Below are positions 1-9,195 of a stretch of 21,635 nucleotides of DNA, piece by piece. Position 1 is the first letter of the stretch; each line of letters opens with the position of its first letter. This DNA is from 70-18 sp041691815. Its GTDB lineage: Bacteria > Pseudomonadota > Alphaproteobacteria > Acetobacterales > Acetobacteraceae. The stretch is taken from assembly GCA_041691815.1 (NCBI GenBank), contig JBEPTZ010000074.1, positions 1 through 21,635 on the forward strand, in the 5' to 3' direction. Made by a program: the position numbers and the translations under genes. The notes under the pieces are model-generated. The model worked only from the letters and a program-made list of their open reading frames with translations. It ran no database searches and was not told the origin of the DNA.

Positions 1-1057
1 AGACCATCGGCAGGGTGCGGTATTCCGGGTGCAGCGGGAAGGCGATCTTCCAGTCCATCGCCATCTTCCAGATCGGCGAGTGGCGGGCGCCATCGAGCCA
101 GGCCTCGGGCACGCCGTCCAGCCGGGCCTGCGCCTGCACCGCCGGGTCGTTCGGGTCGAGAAACACGCTGAGCTGGGCTTCGTAGAGATCGCCCTCATCC
201 TTCACCGAGGCCGCTTCCTGGATGCGGTCGGCGTCGTAGAGGATGACGCCGAGATAGCGGATGCGCCCGACGCAGGTTTCTGAGCAGACGGTCGGCTGGC
301 CGGCCTCGATGCGCGGATAGCAGAAGATGCATTTCTCGGATTTGCCCGACGACCAGTTGTAATAGATTTTCTTGTACGGGCAGCCGGACACGCACATCCG
401 CCAGCCGCGGCACTTGTCCTGGTCGATCAGGACGATGCCGTCCTCCTCGCGCTTGTAGATGGCGCCGGACGGGCAGACCGCGACGCAGGCCGGGTTGAGG
501 CAGTGCTCGCACAACCTCGGCAGGTACATCATGAAGGTGTTTTCGAACTCGCCGTAGATTTCCTTCTGGATACCTTCGAAGTTGTAGTCCTTCGAGCGGT
601 TGGCGAATTCACCGCCAAGGATTTCCTCCCAGTTCGGCCCCCATTCGATCTTCTCCATCCGCTCGCCGCTGACCAGCGAGCGGGGGCGCGCGGTCGGCAT
701 GTATTTGCCTTCCGGCGCCTCCTGCAGATGCGCATAGTCGAAGGTGAACGGCTCGTAGTAGTCGTCGATCTCCGGCAGGTCGGGGTTGGCGAAGATATTG
801 GCCAGCACGCGCCATTTGCCGCCGATGCGCGGCACGATGGTGCCGTTGCGCCGGCGCTTCCAGCCGCCCTTCCAGCGCTTCTGGTTCTCCCAGTCCTTCG
901 GGTAGCCGACGCCGGGCTTGGTCTCCACATTGTTGAACCAGGCATATTCCATGCCCTCGCGGCTGGTCCAGACGTTCTTGCAGGTGACCGAACAGGTATG
1001 GCAGCCGATGCACTTGTCGAGGTTCATCACCATCGCGATCTGCGCGCGCACCTTCAT
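1..1057 (-). CDS. narH: Respiratory nitrate reductase beta subunit NarH, 3' part missing at window edge
   Basis: NarH is the iron-sulfur electron-transfer subunit of the membrane-bound nitrate reductase. It carries electrons from the NarI b-hemes to NarG on the cytoplasmic face. The start is ATG at 1057, and 352 codons are visible of about 510 expected, so the C-terminus lies beyond base 1. Visible ferredoxin-type motifs are CIGCHTCSVTC (Cys16, 19, 22, 26), CEHCLNPACVAVC (Cys183, 186, 191, 195), then the KCRGWRMCVSGC segment in which Trp replaces one Cys, as known for the [3Fe-4S] site of NarH, and KCIFCYPR. The positions match E. coli NarH closely. The start ATG overlaps the narG stop as ATGA (1054-1057), and a strong GGAGGT ribosome-binding site lies about 7 nt upstream inside narG, so the two are co-transcribed and probably translationally coupled. 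No odd residues seen. Confidence 0.96.
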   Translation of the reverse strand, partial: MKVRAQIAMVMNLDKCIGCHTCSVTCKNVWTSREGMEYAWFNNVETKPGVGYPKDWENQKRWKGGWKRRRNGTIVPRIGGKWRVLANIFANPDLPEIDDYYEPFTFDYAHLQEAPEGKYMPTARPRSLVSGERMEKIEWGPNWEEILGGEFANRSKDYNFEGIQKEIYGEFENTFMMYLPRLCEHCLNPACVAVCPSGAIYKREEDGIVLIDQDKCRGWRMCVSGCPYKKIYYNWSSGKSEKCIFCYPRIEAGQPTVCSETCVGRIRYLGVILYDADRIQEAASVKDEGDLYEAQLSVFLDPNDPAVQAQARLDGVPEAWLDGARHSPIWKMAMDWKIAFPLHPEYRTLPMV

Positions 1058-4000
1058 GATACCACCTCCTGCTTGCGGGCCTGCTGGGTGACCGGGCTGC
1101 CGTCCAGCCAGTCGATCTTGTCCATGCGCCGGATGATGATGAACTCGTCGCGGTTGGAGCCGACCGGGCCGTAATAGTTCAGCCCGTAGCTCAACTGCGC
1201 GTAGCCGCCGATCAGGTGCGTCGGCTTCATCACGATGCGCGTCACCGAGTTGTGGATGCCGCCGCGATGGCGGGTCACCTCGCTGCCCGGGATGTTGGTG
1301 ATCTTCTCCTGGGCATGGTACATCATTGCCATGCCGGAATTGACCCGCTGCGAGACCACCGCGCGCGCCACCAGTGAACCGTTGGTGTTGTAGGCTTCGA
1401 CCCAGTCGTTATCGGCAACCCCGATCTTGCGCGCATCGATCTCGCTGATCCAGACGATCGGCCCGCCGCGGCTCAGGGTGAGCATCAGCAGGTTGTCGGT
1501 ATAGGTGCTGTGGATGCCCCATTTCTGGTGCGGTGTGACGAAGTTCAGCGCGATCTCGGGGTTGCCGTTGCTGTATTTGCCCTCAACCTGCGCCATGCCG
1601 CGGGTGTTCACCGGCGGCCGCCAGGTCACCAGCGCCTCGCCGAATGCCCGCATCCATAGATGGTCCTGGTAAAGCTGCTGACGCCCGCTCAGGGTTCGCC
1701 ACGGAATCAGCTCGTGCACGTTGGTATAGCTGGCGTTGTAGCACACCTTGTCGCTCTCGATCCCCGACCAGGTGGGCGAGGTGATGATCTTGCGCGGCTG
1801 GGCGACGATGTCGCGGAAGCGGATCTTCTCGTCCTCCTTGGCGCGGGCGAGATGGGTGTGCTCGCGCCCGGTCTTGCGGCCCAGCGCCTCCCACGCCTTC
1901 ACCGCCACCTCGCCATTGGTCTCCGGCGCCAGGCTCAGGATGGTCTCGATCGCGTGCACCGCATCGTCGAGCCGTGGCTGTCCGTCGGCCACGCCGCCGC
2001 GCACGGTGCCGTTGAGCTTGGCGAGGAAATCGATCTCATGTTTGGTATCCCAGCCGATGCCCTTGCCGCCATTGCCCAGCGCCTTCAGCTTCGGACCGAG
2101 GGCGGTGTACATCGCATGGATGTTGGGATAGTCGCGTTCCACCACTGCAACCGATGGCATCGTGATGCCGGGGATGGGTACGGCGTCATTATGCTTCCAG
2201 TCCTCCACCAGGTAGGGCTGCGCCAGTTCGTCCGGGCTATCGTGCTGCATCGGCGTCAGCACCACGTCGGTCTCGCGGCCCAGCACCTCGGGGCACACCT
2301 CGGAGAACGCCTTGGCCAGGCCACGGTAGATGTCCCAGTCGGTGCGCGACTCCCAGGCCGGGTCCACGGCTGCGGTCAGCGGGTGGATGAACGGATGCAT
2401 ATCCGTCGTGTTCATATCGTTCTTCTCGTACCAGGTGGCGGTCGGAAGCACGATGTCGGAATAGACGCAGGTGGTGGACATGCGGAAATCCAGCGTCACC
2501 AGCAGGTCGAGTTTCCCCTCTGGCGCGCTGTCGTGCCACTTCACCTCCTGCGGCATCTCGCCGCCCTCAGCGCCGAGATCGCGGCCCAGCAGCCCGTTGG
2601 TGGTGCCAAGCAGGTGCTTGAGGAAATACTCGTGCCCCTTGCCCGACGAGCCCAGCACGTTGGAGCGCCAGACGAACATGTTGCGCGGCCAGTTGGCCGG
2701 GTCGTCGGGGTCCTCGCAGGCCATCTGCAGCGCGCCGGATTTCAGCGCCTGCGGCACGTAGTCCTTCGGCTCCTGCCCGGCCGCCTTGGCCAGGGCGGCG
2801 ATCGACAGTGGGTTCTGCTTCAGCTGCGGTGCCGAGGGCAGCCAGCCCATCCGCTTGGCGCGCACGTCGTAGTCGATCATCGAGCCCGACCAGTCGCCGG
2901 CCGGTGCGGTCGGCGACAGGATATCGGAGATCTTGATCGTCTCGTAGCGCCACTGGTCGCTGTGCACGTAGAAAAACGAGGTGCCGGCCATGTGCCGCGG
3001 CGGCCGGCTCCAGTCCAGCCCGAAGGTCACCGGAATCCAGCCGGTTTGCGGCCGCAGCTTCTCCTGGCCGACATAATGCGACCAGCCGCCGCCGGACTGG
3101 CCGACGCAGCCGCAGAACACCAGCATGTTGATGATGCCGCGATAGGTCATATCCATGTGGTACCAGTGGTTGATCCCGGCACCGAGGATCACCATCGAGC
3201 GGCCATTGGTCTTTTCGGCGGTGTCGGCGAATTCCCGCGCGACATGGATGATATGGGCGCGCGGCACCCCGGTCACCCGCTCGGCCCAGGCCGGCGTGTA
3301 CGGCTCGTCCTGGTCGTAGTCGGACGCCACGCCGGCGCCGCCGAGCCCGCGATCCAGCCCGTAATTGGCGCACATCAGGTCGAACACGGTGGCAACCAGC
3401 GTCTCGCCGTCCTTCAGCGCCAGCCTGCGCACAGGCACATTGCGCAGCGCCACGTCAGGGTGCTCGGTGGCGACGAAATCATTCGACGTGGTGCCGCCGA
3501 AATACGGGAACGCCACCGCTTCTGTGCTGCCGCCGTCGATCAGGCTGAGCTGCAGTATGGCCTCGGTGCCATCGCTGCGCCGCTCCTCGAGGTTCCACTT
3601 GCCCTCCTCGCCCCAGCGGAAGCCAACCGAGCCGAGCGGCACCACCGGGTTGCCGTCAGCGTCGATGCCGATGGTCTTCCAGGCCGGATTGTTGCTCTCG
3701 CCCAGCCCGTCGGCGAAGTCCTCGGCGCGCACCATGCGGTCGGGGATATACCGCCCGTCCTTCTGCACCAGTCGCACCAGCAGCGGCATGTCGCTGTATT
3801 TGCGGATGTAGTCGTTGAAGTACGGCACCTTTTTCTTGAGATGGTATTCGCGCAGAATCACATGGCCCATCGCCATCGCCAGCGCCGAATCGGTGCCCTG
3901 CTTCGGATGCAGCCACACATCGGCGAATTTGGTTGCCTCGGCGTAATCCGGCGAAACCACCGCCGCCTTGGTGCCCTTGTAGCGCACCTCGGTGAAGAAA

Positions 4001-4794
4001 TGCGCGTCCGGCGTGCGGGTCTGCGGCACGTTGGAGCCCCAGATGATCAGATAGCCGGCGTTGTACCAGTCGGCACTCTCCGGCACATCGGTCTGCTCGC
4101 CCCAGGTCTGCGGGCTAGACGGCGGCAGGTCGCAATACCAGTCGTAGAACGACAGCACCACGCCGCCGATCAGCGACAGATAGCGCGCGCCCGACGCGAA
4201 CGACACCATCGACATCGCCGGAATCGGCGAGAACCCCACCACCCGATCCGGCCCATGCGCCTTGATGGTATAGGCGTTGGCCGAGGCGATGATCTCGTTC
4301 ACCTCGTCCCATTTTGCCCGCACCAGCCCGCCGAGCCCGCGCTTGCTGGTATAGCTCGCCCGCTTCCCGGCATCCTGCACGATCGACGCCCAGGCCGCCA
4401 CCGGCGTCATCGTCGCGCGCGCCTCGCGCCACATCCGCAACAGGTGCCCGCGCACCATCGGGTATTTCACCCGGTTGGCGGAATACAGGTACCACGAATA
4501 GCTGGCGCCGCGTGAGCAGCCGCGCGGCTCGTGGTTCGGCAGATCCGGCCGGGTGCGCGGATAATCGGTCTGCTGGGTCTCCCAGGTGACGATGCCGCCC
4601 TTGACGTAGATCTTCCACGAACAGCCGCCGGTGCAGTTCACCCCATGCGTCGAGCGGGCGATCTTGTCGTGCTGCCAGCGCTGCCGGTAGCCCTCTTCCC
4701 AGGTGCGCGGCTCGGTGGTGGTGATGCCGTGGCCGTTGGCGAAGGTGCCGTCTTTCCGCTTGAAGAAGGTCAGCCGGTCGAGAAAGTGGCTCAT
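1054..4794 (-). CDS. narG: Respiratory nitrate reductase alpha subunit NarG (Mo-bisMGD catalytic subunit)
   Basis: NarG reduces nitrate to nitrite in the cytoplasm as part of NarGHI, using quinol electrons passed through NarI and NarH. The product is 1246 residues, essentially the E. coli length. The N-terminal FS0 [4Fe-4S] ligands are visible as His50, Cys54, Cys58 and Cys93 (HGVNCTGGC ... EPRGCSRG). The conserved YDWYCDLPP segment, holding the molybdenum-ligand Asp at about residue 222, is followed by TWGEQTDVPESADWY. These place it in the membrane-bound Nar type rather than periplasmic Nap. The start is ATG at 4794 with an AGGAAA ribosome-binding site 7 nt upstream. It is the first gene of a leftward operon, overlaps narH by 4 nt, and diverges from narK across a region holding an FNR-type palindrome. 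That implies induction under low oxygen. The gene looks intact. Confidence 0.98.
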   Translation of the reverse strand: MSHFLDRLTFFKRKDGTFANGHGITTTEPRTWEEGYRQRWQHDKIARSTHGVNCTGGCSWKIYVKGGIVTWETQQTDYPRTRPDLPNHEPRGCSRGASYSWYLYSANRVKYPMVRGHLLRMWREARATMTPVAAWASIVQDAGKRASYTSKRGLGGLVRAKWDEVNEIIASANAYTIKAHGPDRVVGFSPIPAMSMVSFASGARYLSLIGGVVLSFYDWYCDLPPSSPQTWGEQTDVPESADWYNAGYLIIWGSNVPQTRTPDAHFFTEVRYKGTKAAVVSPDYAEATKFADVWLHPKQGTDSALAMAMGHVILREYHLKKKVPYFNDYIRKYSDMPLLVRLVQKDGRYIPDRMVRAEDFADGLGESNNPAWKTIGIDADGNPVVPLGSVGFRWGEEGKWNLEERRSDGTEAILQLSLIDGGSTEAVAFPYFGGTTSNDFVATEHPDVALRNVPVRRLALKDGETLVATVFDLMCANYGLDRGLGGAGVASDYDQDEPYTPAWAERVTGVPRAHIIHVAREFADTAEKTNGRSMVILGAGINHWYHMDMTYRGIINMLVFCGCVGQSGGGWSHYVGQEKLRPQTGWIPVTFGLDWSRPPRHMAGTSFFYVHSDQWRYETIKISDILSPTAPAGDWSGSMIDYDVRAKRMGWLPSAPQLKQNPLSIAALAKAAGQEPKDYVPQALKSGALQMACEDPDDPANWPRNMFVWRSNVLGSSGKGHEYFLKHLLGTTNGLLGRDLGAEGGEMPQEVKWHDSAPEGKLDLLVTLDFRMSTTCVYSDIVLPTATWYEKNDMNTTDMHPFIHPLTAAVDPAWESRTDWDIYRGLAKAFSEVCPEVLGRETDVVLTPMQHDSPDELAQPYLVEDWKHNDAVPIPGITMPSVAVVERDYPNIHAMYTALGPKLKALGNGGKGIGWDTKHEIDFLAKLNGTVRGGVADGQPRLDDAVHAIETILSLAPETNGEVAVKAWEALGRKTGREHTHLARAKEDEKIRFRDIVAQPRKIITSPTWSGIESDKVCYNASYTNVHELIPWRTLSGRQQLYQDHLWMRAFGEALVTWRPPVNTRGMAQVEGKYSNGNPEIALNFVTPHQKWGIHSTYTDNLLMLTLSRGGPIVWISEIDARKIGVADNDWVEAYNTNGSLVARAVVSQRVNSGMAMMYHAQEKITNIPGSEVTRHRGGIHNSVTRIVMKPTHLIGGYAQLSYGLNYYGPVGSNRDEFIIIRRMDKIDWLDGSPVTQQARKQEVVS

Positions 4795-5083
4795 GCTGGT
4801 TTCCTACGGTTCGCGGTGACACACCGAAAGCTGGGCCATTCCCCTGCGAGACCCATCACGTACGAAGCGGCCTGGTGCCGCATTGATCCATATCAATGCG
4901 CGACGCGCATACATCCATCAGACGATACGCCCTGGACAATATGCGTCAATCTCGTGCGGGCGATTGATTTTCTGCTATCAGGAGGGGTCGCGCTGCCTCA
5001 GCCGTCAACACCCACCCGCCACGCGGCCAATTCCCCGATCATTCGCCTCCGTTCCCGCTGCTCCATCACAGGAAATCTCTGCC
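4795..5083. other. Divergent narG-narK control region
   Basis: This 289-nt gap has no supported gene. Besides the FNR-type palindrome it holds an AGGAAA ribosome-binding site for narG at its left end, and an AGGAAA at 5070-5075, 8 nt before the narK ATG, at its right end. The narK leader is long (about 150 nt if the FNR site works at -41.5), leaving room for further regulation. I found no clear second FNR box. Confidence 0.7.
4879..4900. promoter_or_regulatory. FNR/Anr-type binding site between narG and narK
   Basis: The core TTGAT-CCAT-ATCAA (4883-4896) matches the FNR/Anr consensus TTGATNNNNATCAA exactly. The symmetry extends to 9-bp arms (CGCATTGAT and ATCAATGCG) around a 4-nt spacer. Its centre is about 95 nt from the narG start and about 194 nt from the narK start. 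If it acts at -41.5, weak -10 candidates fall at 4855-4860 on the minus strand (CGTGAT) and 4921-4926 on the plus strand (GACGAT), so a single site could serve both directions. A CRP/FNR-family NO or oxygen sensor such as Dnr/NnrR could use the same sequence; the site alone cannot tell them apart. Confidence 0.85.
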
Positions 5084-6349
5084 ATGGATACGGCCGCTCC
5101 GATTCCCCCGGGCCTCGCGCTCCGGGTGCTGCTGGTCAGCACCTTCGCCTTCGCGGTCTGCTTCGCCGCTTGGCTGATGTTCGGCGTCACCGGCATCCCG
5201 ATCCGCCGCGAGCTCGGACTCAACGCCTCGGAATTCGGCCTGCTCACCGCCACCCCGGTGCTCACCGGCGCGCTGTTCCGCCTGCCGCTCGGTATCTGGA
5301 CCGATCGTTTCGGTGGGCGCATCGTGATGTTCGTGCTGCTGGTCGGCTGCTCGGTGCCGCTGTGGATTTCCGCCTATGCCACCGCACTGTGGCAGTTCCT
5401 GCTGCTCGGCCTGGCGCTCGGTCTGGTCGGCGCCTCGTTCGCGGTCGGCACGCCGTACGTGTCGCGCTTCTTCCCGGCCAGCAAGAAGGGCCTGGCGATG
5501 GGCGTGTTCGGCGCCGGCACCACCGGGGCCGCGATCAACATGTTCGTCGCCCCGCCGCTGGTGGCCGCCTATGGCTGGCAGATGGTGCCCAAGGTCTACG
5601 CCATCGCCCTGCTGGCCACCGCGGTGCTGTTCTGGCTGCTCGCCGCCCCCGACCCCGGCCGCACCGGCAAAGCCGGCTCGCTGGCCCAGCAGCTTGCCGT
5701 GCTGCGCGATCCGCGGATCTGGAAATACTGCCAGTACTACTCGGTGGTGTTCGGCGGCTTCACCGCCATCTCGGTCTGGATGCCGATGTATTTCGTCAAT
5801 GAATACAAGATGTCAATCGGCCACGCCGCCCTGCTGGCGGCCAGCTTCGCGCTGCCGGCCGGCGTGCTGCGCGCGCTCGGCGGCTACCTGTCCGACCGCT
5901 TCGGCGCCCAGAGCGTCACCTGGTGGGTGCTGTGGGTCGCCTGGATCTGTCTGTTCCTGCTGTCCTACCCGCAGACCGAGCTGCTGATCCACACCATCCG
6001 CGGCCCGGCCAGCTTCCATATCGGCCTGCCGGTCTGGGCGTTCACCGGGCTGCTGTTTATCCTCGGCGTCGCACTGGCCTGTGGCATGGCCTCCACCTTC
6101 AAATACCTCAGCGACGATTTCCATACCAACATGGGGCCGGTCTCCGGCATCGTCGGCCTGGCCGGCGGCCTTGGCGGCTTCCTGCTGCCGATCCTGTTCG
6201 GTATCCTGCTCGACCTCACCGGGGTCTACTCAAGCTGCTTCATGCTGCTTTACGGTGTGGTCTGGGTGTCGCTGACCCTGTCCTATCTCACCGAGGTGCG
6301 TCGTGCCCATATTATCGGCAGCGACCACCCGGAGAACAAGGAAGCCTGA
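5084..6349 (+). CDS. narK: NarK-type nitrate/nitrite transporter (MFS)
   Basis: This is a major facilitator superfamily nitrate/nitrite transporter of 421 residues, the usual length for a single (not fused) 12-helix NarK. Evidence includes the loop motif GIWTDRFGGR after the second helix, the glycine-rich nitrate-signature-like stretches GVFGAGTTGAAIN and GLAGGLGGFLLP, the YLSDRFGA repeat of the loop motif in the second half, and multiple long hydrophobic segments. I chose ATG 5084, where the N-terminus MDTAAPIPPG leads straight into helix 1 and an AGGAAA lies 8 nt upstream. The open frame continues upstream to 4883, but that would translate through the regulatory palindrome. It diverges from narG and is followed 2 nt later by nnrS, so it probably imports nitrate and/or exports nitrite for NarGHI. 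The sequence does not show whether it is a symporter or an antiporter. Confidence 0.93.
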   Translation: MDTAAPIPPGLALRVLLVSTFAFAVCFAAWLMFGVTGIPIRRELGLNASEFGLLTATPVLTGALFRLPLGIWTDRFGGRIVMFVLLVGCSVPLWISAYATALWQFLLLGLALGLVGASFAVGTPYVSRFFPASKKGLAMGVFGAGTTGAAINMFVAPPLVAAYGWQMVPKVYAIALLATAVLFWLLAAPDPGRTGKAGSLAQQLAVLRDPRIWKYCQYYSVVFGGFTAISVWMPMYFVNEYKMSIGHAALLAASFALPAGVLRALGGYLSDRFGAQSVTWWVLWVAWICLFLLSYPQTELLIHTIRGPASFHIGLPVWAFTGLLFILGVALACGMASTFKYLSDDFHTNMGPVSGIVGLAGGLGGFLLPILFGILLDLTGVYSSCFMLLYGVVWVSLTLSYLTEVRRAHIIGSDHPENKEA

Positions 6350-6351
6350 CG

Positions 6352-7536
6352 ATGCCTCGTGACGACGCCCGCGCCCAGCAACGTGCCACCCCGACGTTCT
6401 TCGCCATGGGATTCCGGCCGTTCTTCCTCGCCTCCGGACTGTGGGCGGCGGCCGCCCTGGCGGTGTGGATCGCCATGCTCACCCAGGGCATCACCCTACC
6501 CAGCCGCTTCGACCCGCTGGCCTGGCACATCCACGAGATGCTGTTCGGCTTCGTGATGGCCACCATCGCCGGCTTCCTGCTCACCGCCATCCCGAATTGG
6601 ACCGGCCGGCTGCCGGTGCGCGGCCTGCCGCTGGCGGTCCTCGCCGCCTCCTGGCTGCTCGGCCGCATCGCCTGCCTGTTCTCCGCCCTTTGCCCGGCCT
6701 GGCTGGCCACCACGGCGGACCTCATCTTCCCGGTGCTGCTGGCCGCCGCCGCGGCACGCGAGATCATCGCCGGGCGCAACTGGCGCAACCTCGTGGTGCT
6801 GTTCCCGGTCTCCATCCTCGGCATCGCCAACCTGCTGATGCACCTGGAAGCCAACGGCGTCGATGTGCCGCCCGGCCTCGGTTGGCGCCTGGGGCTGGCC
6901 GCCGTCATCGTGCTGATCTCGGTGGTCGGCGGTCGCATCGTGCCGAGCTTCACCCGCAACTGGCTAGCCAAGCGCCCCGGCGCACCACTCCCCGCCAGCC
7001 AGGGCCGCCTCGACCTCGCGGCCCTCATCACCCTGCCGGTCGCCCTCGCCGGCTGGGTCTTCCTGCCTGACACCCGCGCCATCGGCGCGCTGTTATTGCT
7101 CGGCGCCGCGCTGCATCTCTGGCGCCTCGCCCGCTGGCGCGGCCTGTCCACCAGCGCCGAACCGCTGCTGCTGGTGCTGCATATCGGCTACGCCTGGGTG
7201 GTGTTCGGCATCGCCCTGCTCGGCCTCACCGTACTCGGCGCCGCCATCCCGCTCAGCGCCGCGATCCACGCGCTGACCGCCGGCGCCGTCGGTACCATGA
7301 CCCTGGCCGTCATGACCCGCGCCACCCGCGGCCACGCCGGCCGCCCGCTCGCCGCCGACCGCCCCACCATCCTGATCTTCACCCTGGTCACGCTCGCCGC
7401 CCTCACCCGCATCGCCGCCGCCCTCAGCACCGCCTGGGTCACCCCCCTGCTGGTCATCGCCGCCAGCCTGTGGATCGCCGCCTTCGCCTGCTTCGTGATC
7501 GTCTACGCGCCGATGCTGCTGCTGCGGCGTCGTTGA
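6352..7536 (+). CDS. nnrS: NnrS family heme/copper membrane protein
   Basis: NnrS proteins are polytopic heme- and copper-containing inner-membrane proteins that are linked to denitrification and relieve nitric-oxide stress; their chemistry is not settled. This one has 394 residues and is almost entirely hydrophobic helices. Family hallmarks are the N-terminal FFAMGFRPFFL, the histidine-bearing WHIHEMLFGF, and FLLTAIPNWTGRLPVRG, plus conserved GGRIVPSFTRNW and MTRATRGHAGRPL. The start is ATG 6352, 2 nt after the narK stop, so the two are surely one transcript; longer upstream readings of this frame lie inside narK and are not credible. Its placement with narK opposite narGH fits protection against NO formed from nitrite during nitrate respiration. 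No other denitrification gene (nirK, nirS, norB) is visible here. Confidence 0.92.
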   Translation: MPRDDARAQQRATPTFFAMGFRPFFLASGLWAAAALAVWIAMLTQGITLPSRFDPLAWHIHEMLFGFVMATIAGFLLTAIPNWTGRLPVRGLPLAVLAASWLLGRIACLFSALCPAWLATTADLIFPVLLAAAAAREIIAGRNWRNLVVLFPVSILGIANLLMHLEANGVDVPPGLGWRLGLAAVIVLISVVGGRIVPSFTRNWLAKRPGAPLPASQGRLDLAALITLPVALAGWVFLPDTRAIGALLLLGAALHLWRLARWRGLSTSAEPLLLVLHIGYAWVVFGIALLGLTVLGAAIPLSAAIHALTAGAVGTMTLAVMTRATRGHAGRPLAADRPTILIFTLVTLAALTRIAAALSTAWVTPLLVIAASLWIAAFACFVIVYAPMLLLRRR

Positions 7537-7549
7537 CGGCAAGCAAGGC

Positions 7550-7589
7550 GGGGCGCTGCCCCGAACCCCGCCAAGGGCCAAGCCCTTGG
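7550..7589. repeat. REP-like double palindrome between convergent nnrS and livF
   Basis: There are two short perfect inverted repeats in tandem: GGGGC-GCT-GCCCC (7550-7562) and CCAAGGGC-CAA-GCCCTTGG (7571-7589, 8-bp stem, 3-nt loop). It lies in the 86-nt gap where nnrS and the ABC-transporter operon converge. No T-run follows, so it is not a classical terminator, though it could act in both directions to end or protect transcripts. Sequences of this style are common dispersed intergenic elements in alphaproteobacteria (from memory, not searched). Confidence 0.6.
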
Positions 7590-7622
7590 AACCCCCCGAC
7601 GGTCGCCTGAGTGCGCGGTGGC

Positions 7623-8318
7623 TCAGAAGTAATCCCAGACATTCGCCTTGCGGGCCTCGTCGGGCACGCCGTCGAACACGATGCGGCCGGTATTCATGAT
7701 GACGATCCGGTCGGCGATCTGCAACGCCGCCGCGACGTTCTGTTCCACCAGGATGACGCTGACGCCATGCTCCCGGCACAGGCTCCGCACCTGGGCAAAC
7801 AGCCGCTCCACCAGGTTGGGGGCAAGCCCGATCGAGGGTTCGTCGAGCATCAGGCAGCGCGGCGTGCCCAGGATGGCGAGGCCCAGCGCCAGCATCTGCT
7901 GCTGCCCGCCGCTGAGGCTGCCGGCGCGCGTGCTGCGCCGTTCAACCAGCGCCGGAAACAGCCCGTAGACATCCGCCGGCGCGAACATCGGCGCCGGTCC
8001 GCTGCAGTTGCGCGCGGCCACCACCTCGATATTCTCGCCGACCTTGAGATCGGGGAAAATCCCGCGCCCCTCCGGCAGCAGCCGCAGCCCGGCGGCGATC
8101 CGTTCGGCCACCGCCAGCGCGTCGATCCGCCGGCCGGCGAAATGCACCTCGCCGGCGCGCGCCGGCAGCAGCCCGATGGCGGCCTTCAGCGTGGTGGTCT
8201 TGCCGGCGCCGTTATGCCCCAGCAGCGCCAGGATCTCGCCGGGTTGCAGCGCCAGCGACACCTCGGAAATCACCGTCTTGGCGCCGTAGCCGGCCTCCAG
8301 CCTGCGCAGTTCCAGCAT
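7623..8318 (-). CDS. livF: Branched-chain amino-acid-type ABC transporter ATPase LivF
   Basis: This is one of the two ATPases powering a LivFGHM-type importer. The product is 231 residues (E. coli LivF 237) with Walker A GHNGAGKTT (34-42), the LivF-typical PEGRGIFPDLKVGEN, signature LSGGQQ (135-140) and Walker B LMLDEP (156-161), and a C-terminal IVFDGVPDE segment. I chose ATG 8318, giving MLELRRLEAGYGAK, because AAGGGGG lies 6 nt upstream and family members begin here. An in-frame ATG at 8381 would add 21 residues encoded by the palindromic intergenic element. It is the last gene of the operon, 112 nt after livG. The substrate cannot be read from an ATPase. Confidence 0.93.
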   Translation of the reverse strand: MLELRRLEAGYGAKTVISEVSLALQPGEILALLGHNGAGKTTTLKAAIGLLPARAGEVHFAGRRIDALAVAERIAAGLRLLPEGRGIFPDLKVGENIEVVAARNCSGPAPMFAPADVYGLFPALVERRSTRAGSLSGGQQQMLALGLAILGTPRCLMLDEPSIGLAPNLVERLFAQVRSLCREHGVSVILVEQNVAAALQIADRIVIMNTGRIVFDGVPDEARKANVWDYF

Positions 8319-8332
8319 TCTCGCCCCCTTAA

Positions 8333-8376
8333 GCGTGATGACCGCAGGTGGAATCACACGGAGGTCTGAATCACGC
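8333..8376. repeat. Imperfect palindrome between livG and livF
   Basis: The outer arms GCGTGAT (8333-8339) and ATCACGC (8370-8376) pair perfectly over 7 bp and enclose about 30 nt that include GTGGAATCACA-like sequence. It adjoins a second palindrome at 8391-8434. Both resemble dispersed AGCGTGAT/ATCACGCT intergenic repeats common in alphaproteobacteria; that likeness is from memory. Confidence 0.5.
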
Positions 8377-8390
8377 GACAAAACAAAGCG

Positions 8391-8430
8391 CTAGAGCGTG
8401 GTGCCTTCGCCTATCAGAAGGCATTACGCT

Positions 8431-8434
<4 letters not shown>
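8391..8434. repeat. Long hairpin CTAGAGCGT...ACGCTCTAG at the 3' end of livG
   Basis: The 9-bp outer arms CTAGAGCGT (8391-8399) and ACGCTCTAG (8426-8434) are followed, after a one-base mismatch, by an inner 8-bp stem GTGCCTTC/GAAGGCAT (one G-T pair) with an 8-nt loop. The outer arm overlaps the livG stop codon: TAG is read on the minus strand from 8433-8431, so the element supplies the end of the gene. It probably forms an RNA hairpin between livG and livF and could set the relative amounts of the two messages. Confidence 0.7.

Positions 8435-9191
<757 letters not shown>

Positions 9192-9195
<4 letters not shown>

Noticed and set aside
1660..4515. A 951-codon open frame on the plus strand opposite narG
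   Set aside because: It is antisense to an intact, textbook narG; its peptide is rich in His, Arg, Ala and Gly with no recognisable domain, as expected from the complement of GC-rich codons.
4964..4980. Possible second FNR site (TTGAT ... ATCA)
   Set aside because: The spacer between half-sites is 8 nt rather than 4, and the second half is incomplete.
4883..5083. N-terminal extension of NarK by 67 residues
   Set aside because: It would translate the FNR palindrome and has no membrane or domain character; ATG 5084 with AGGAAA upstream gives the standard N-terminus.
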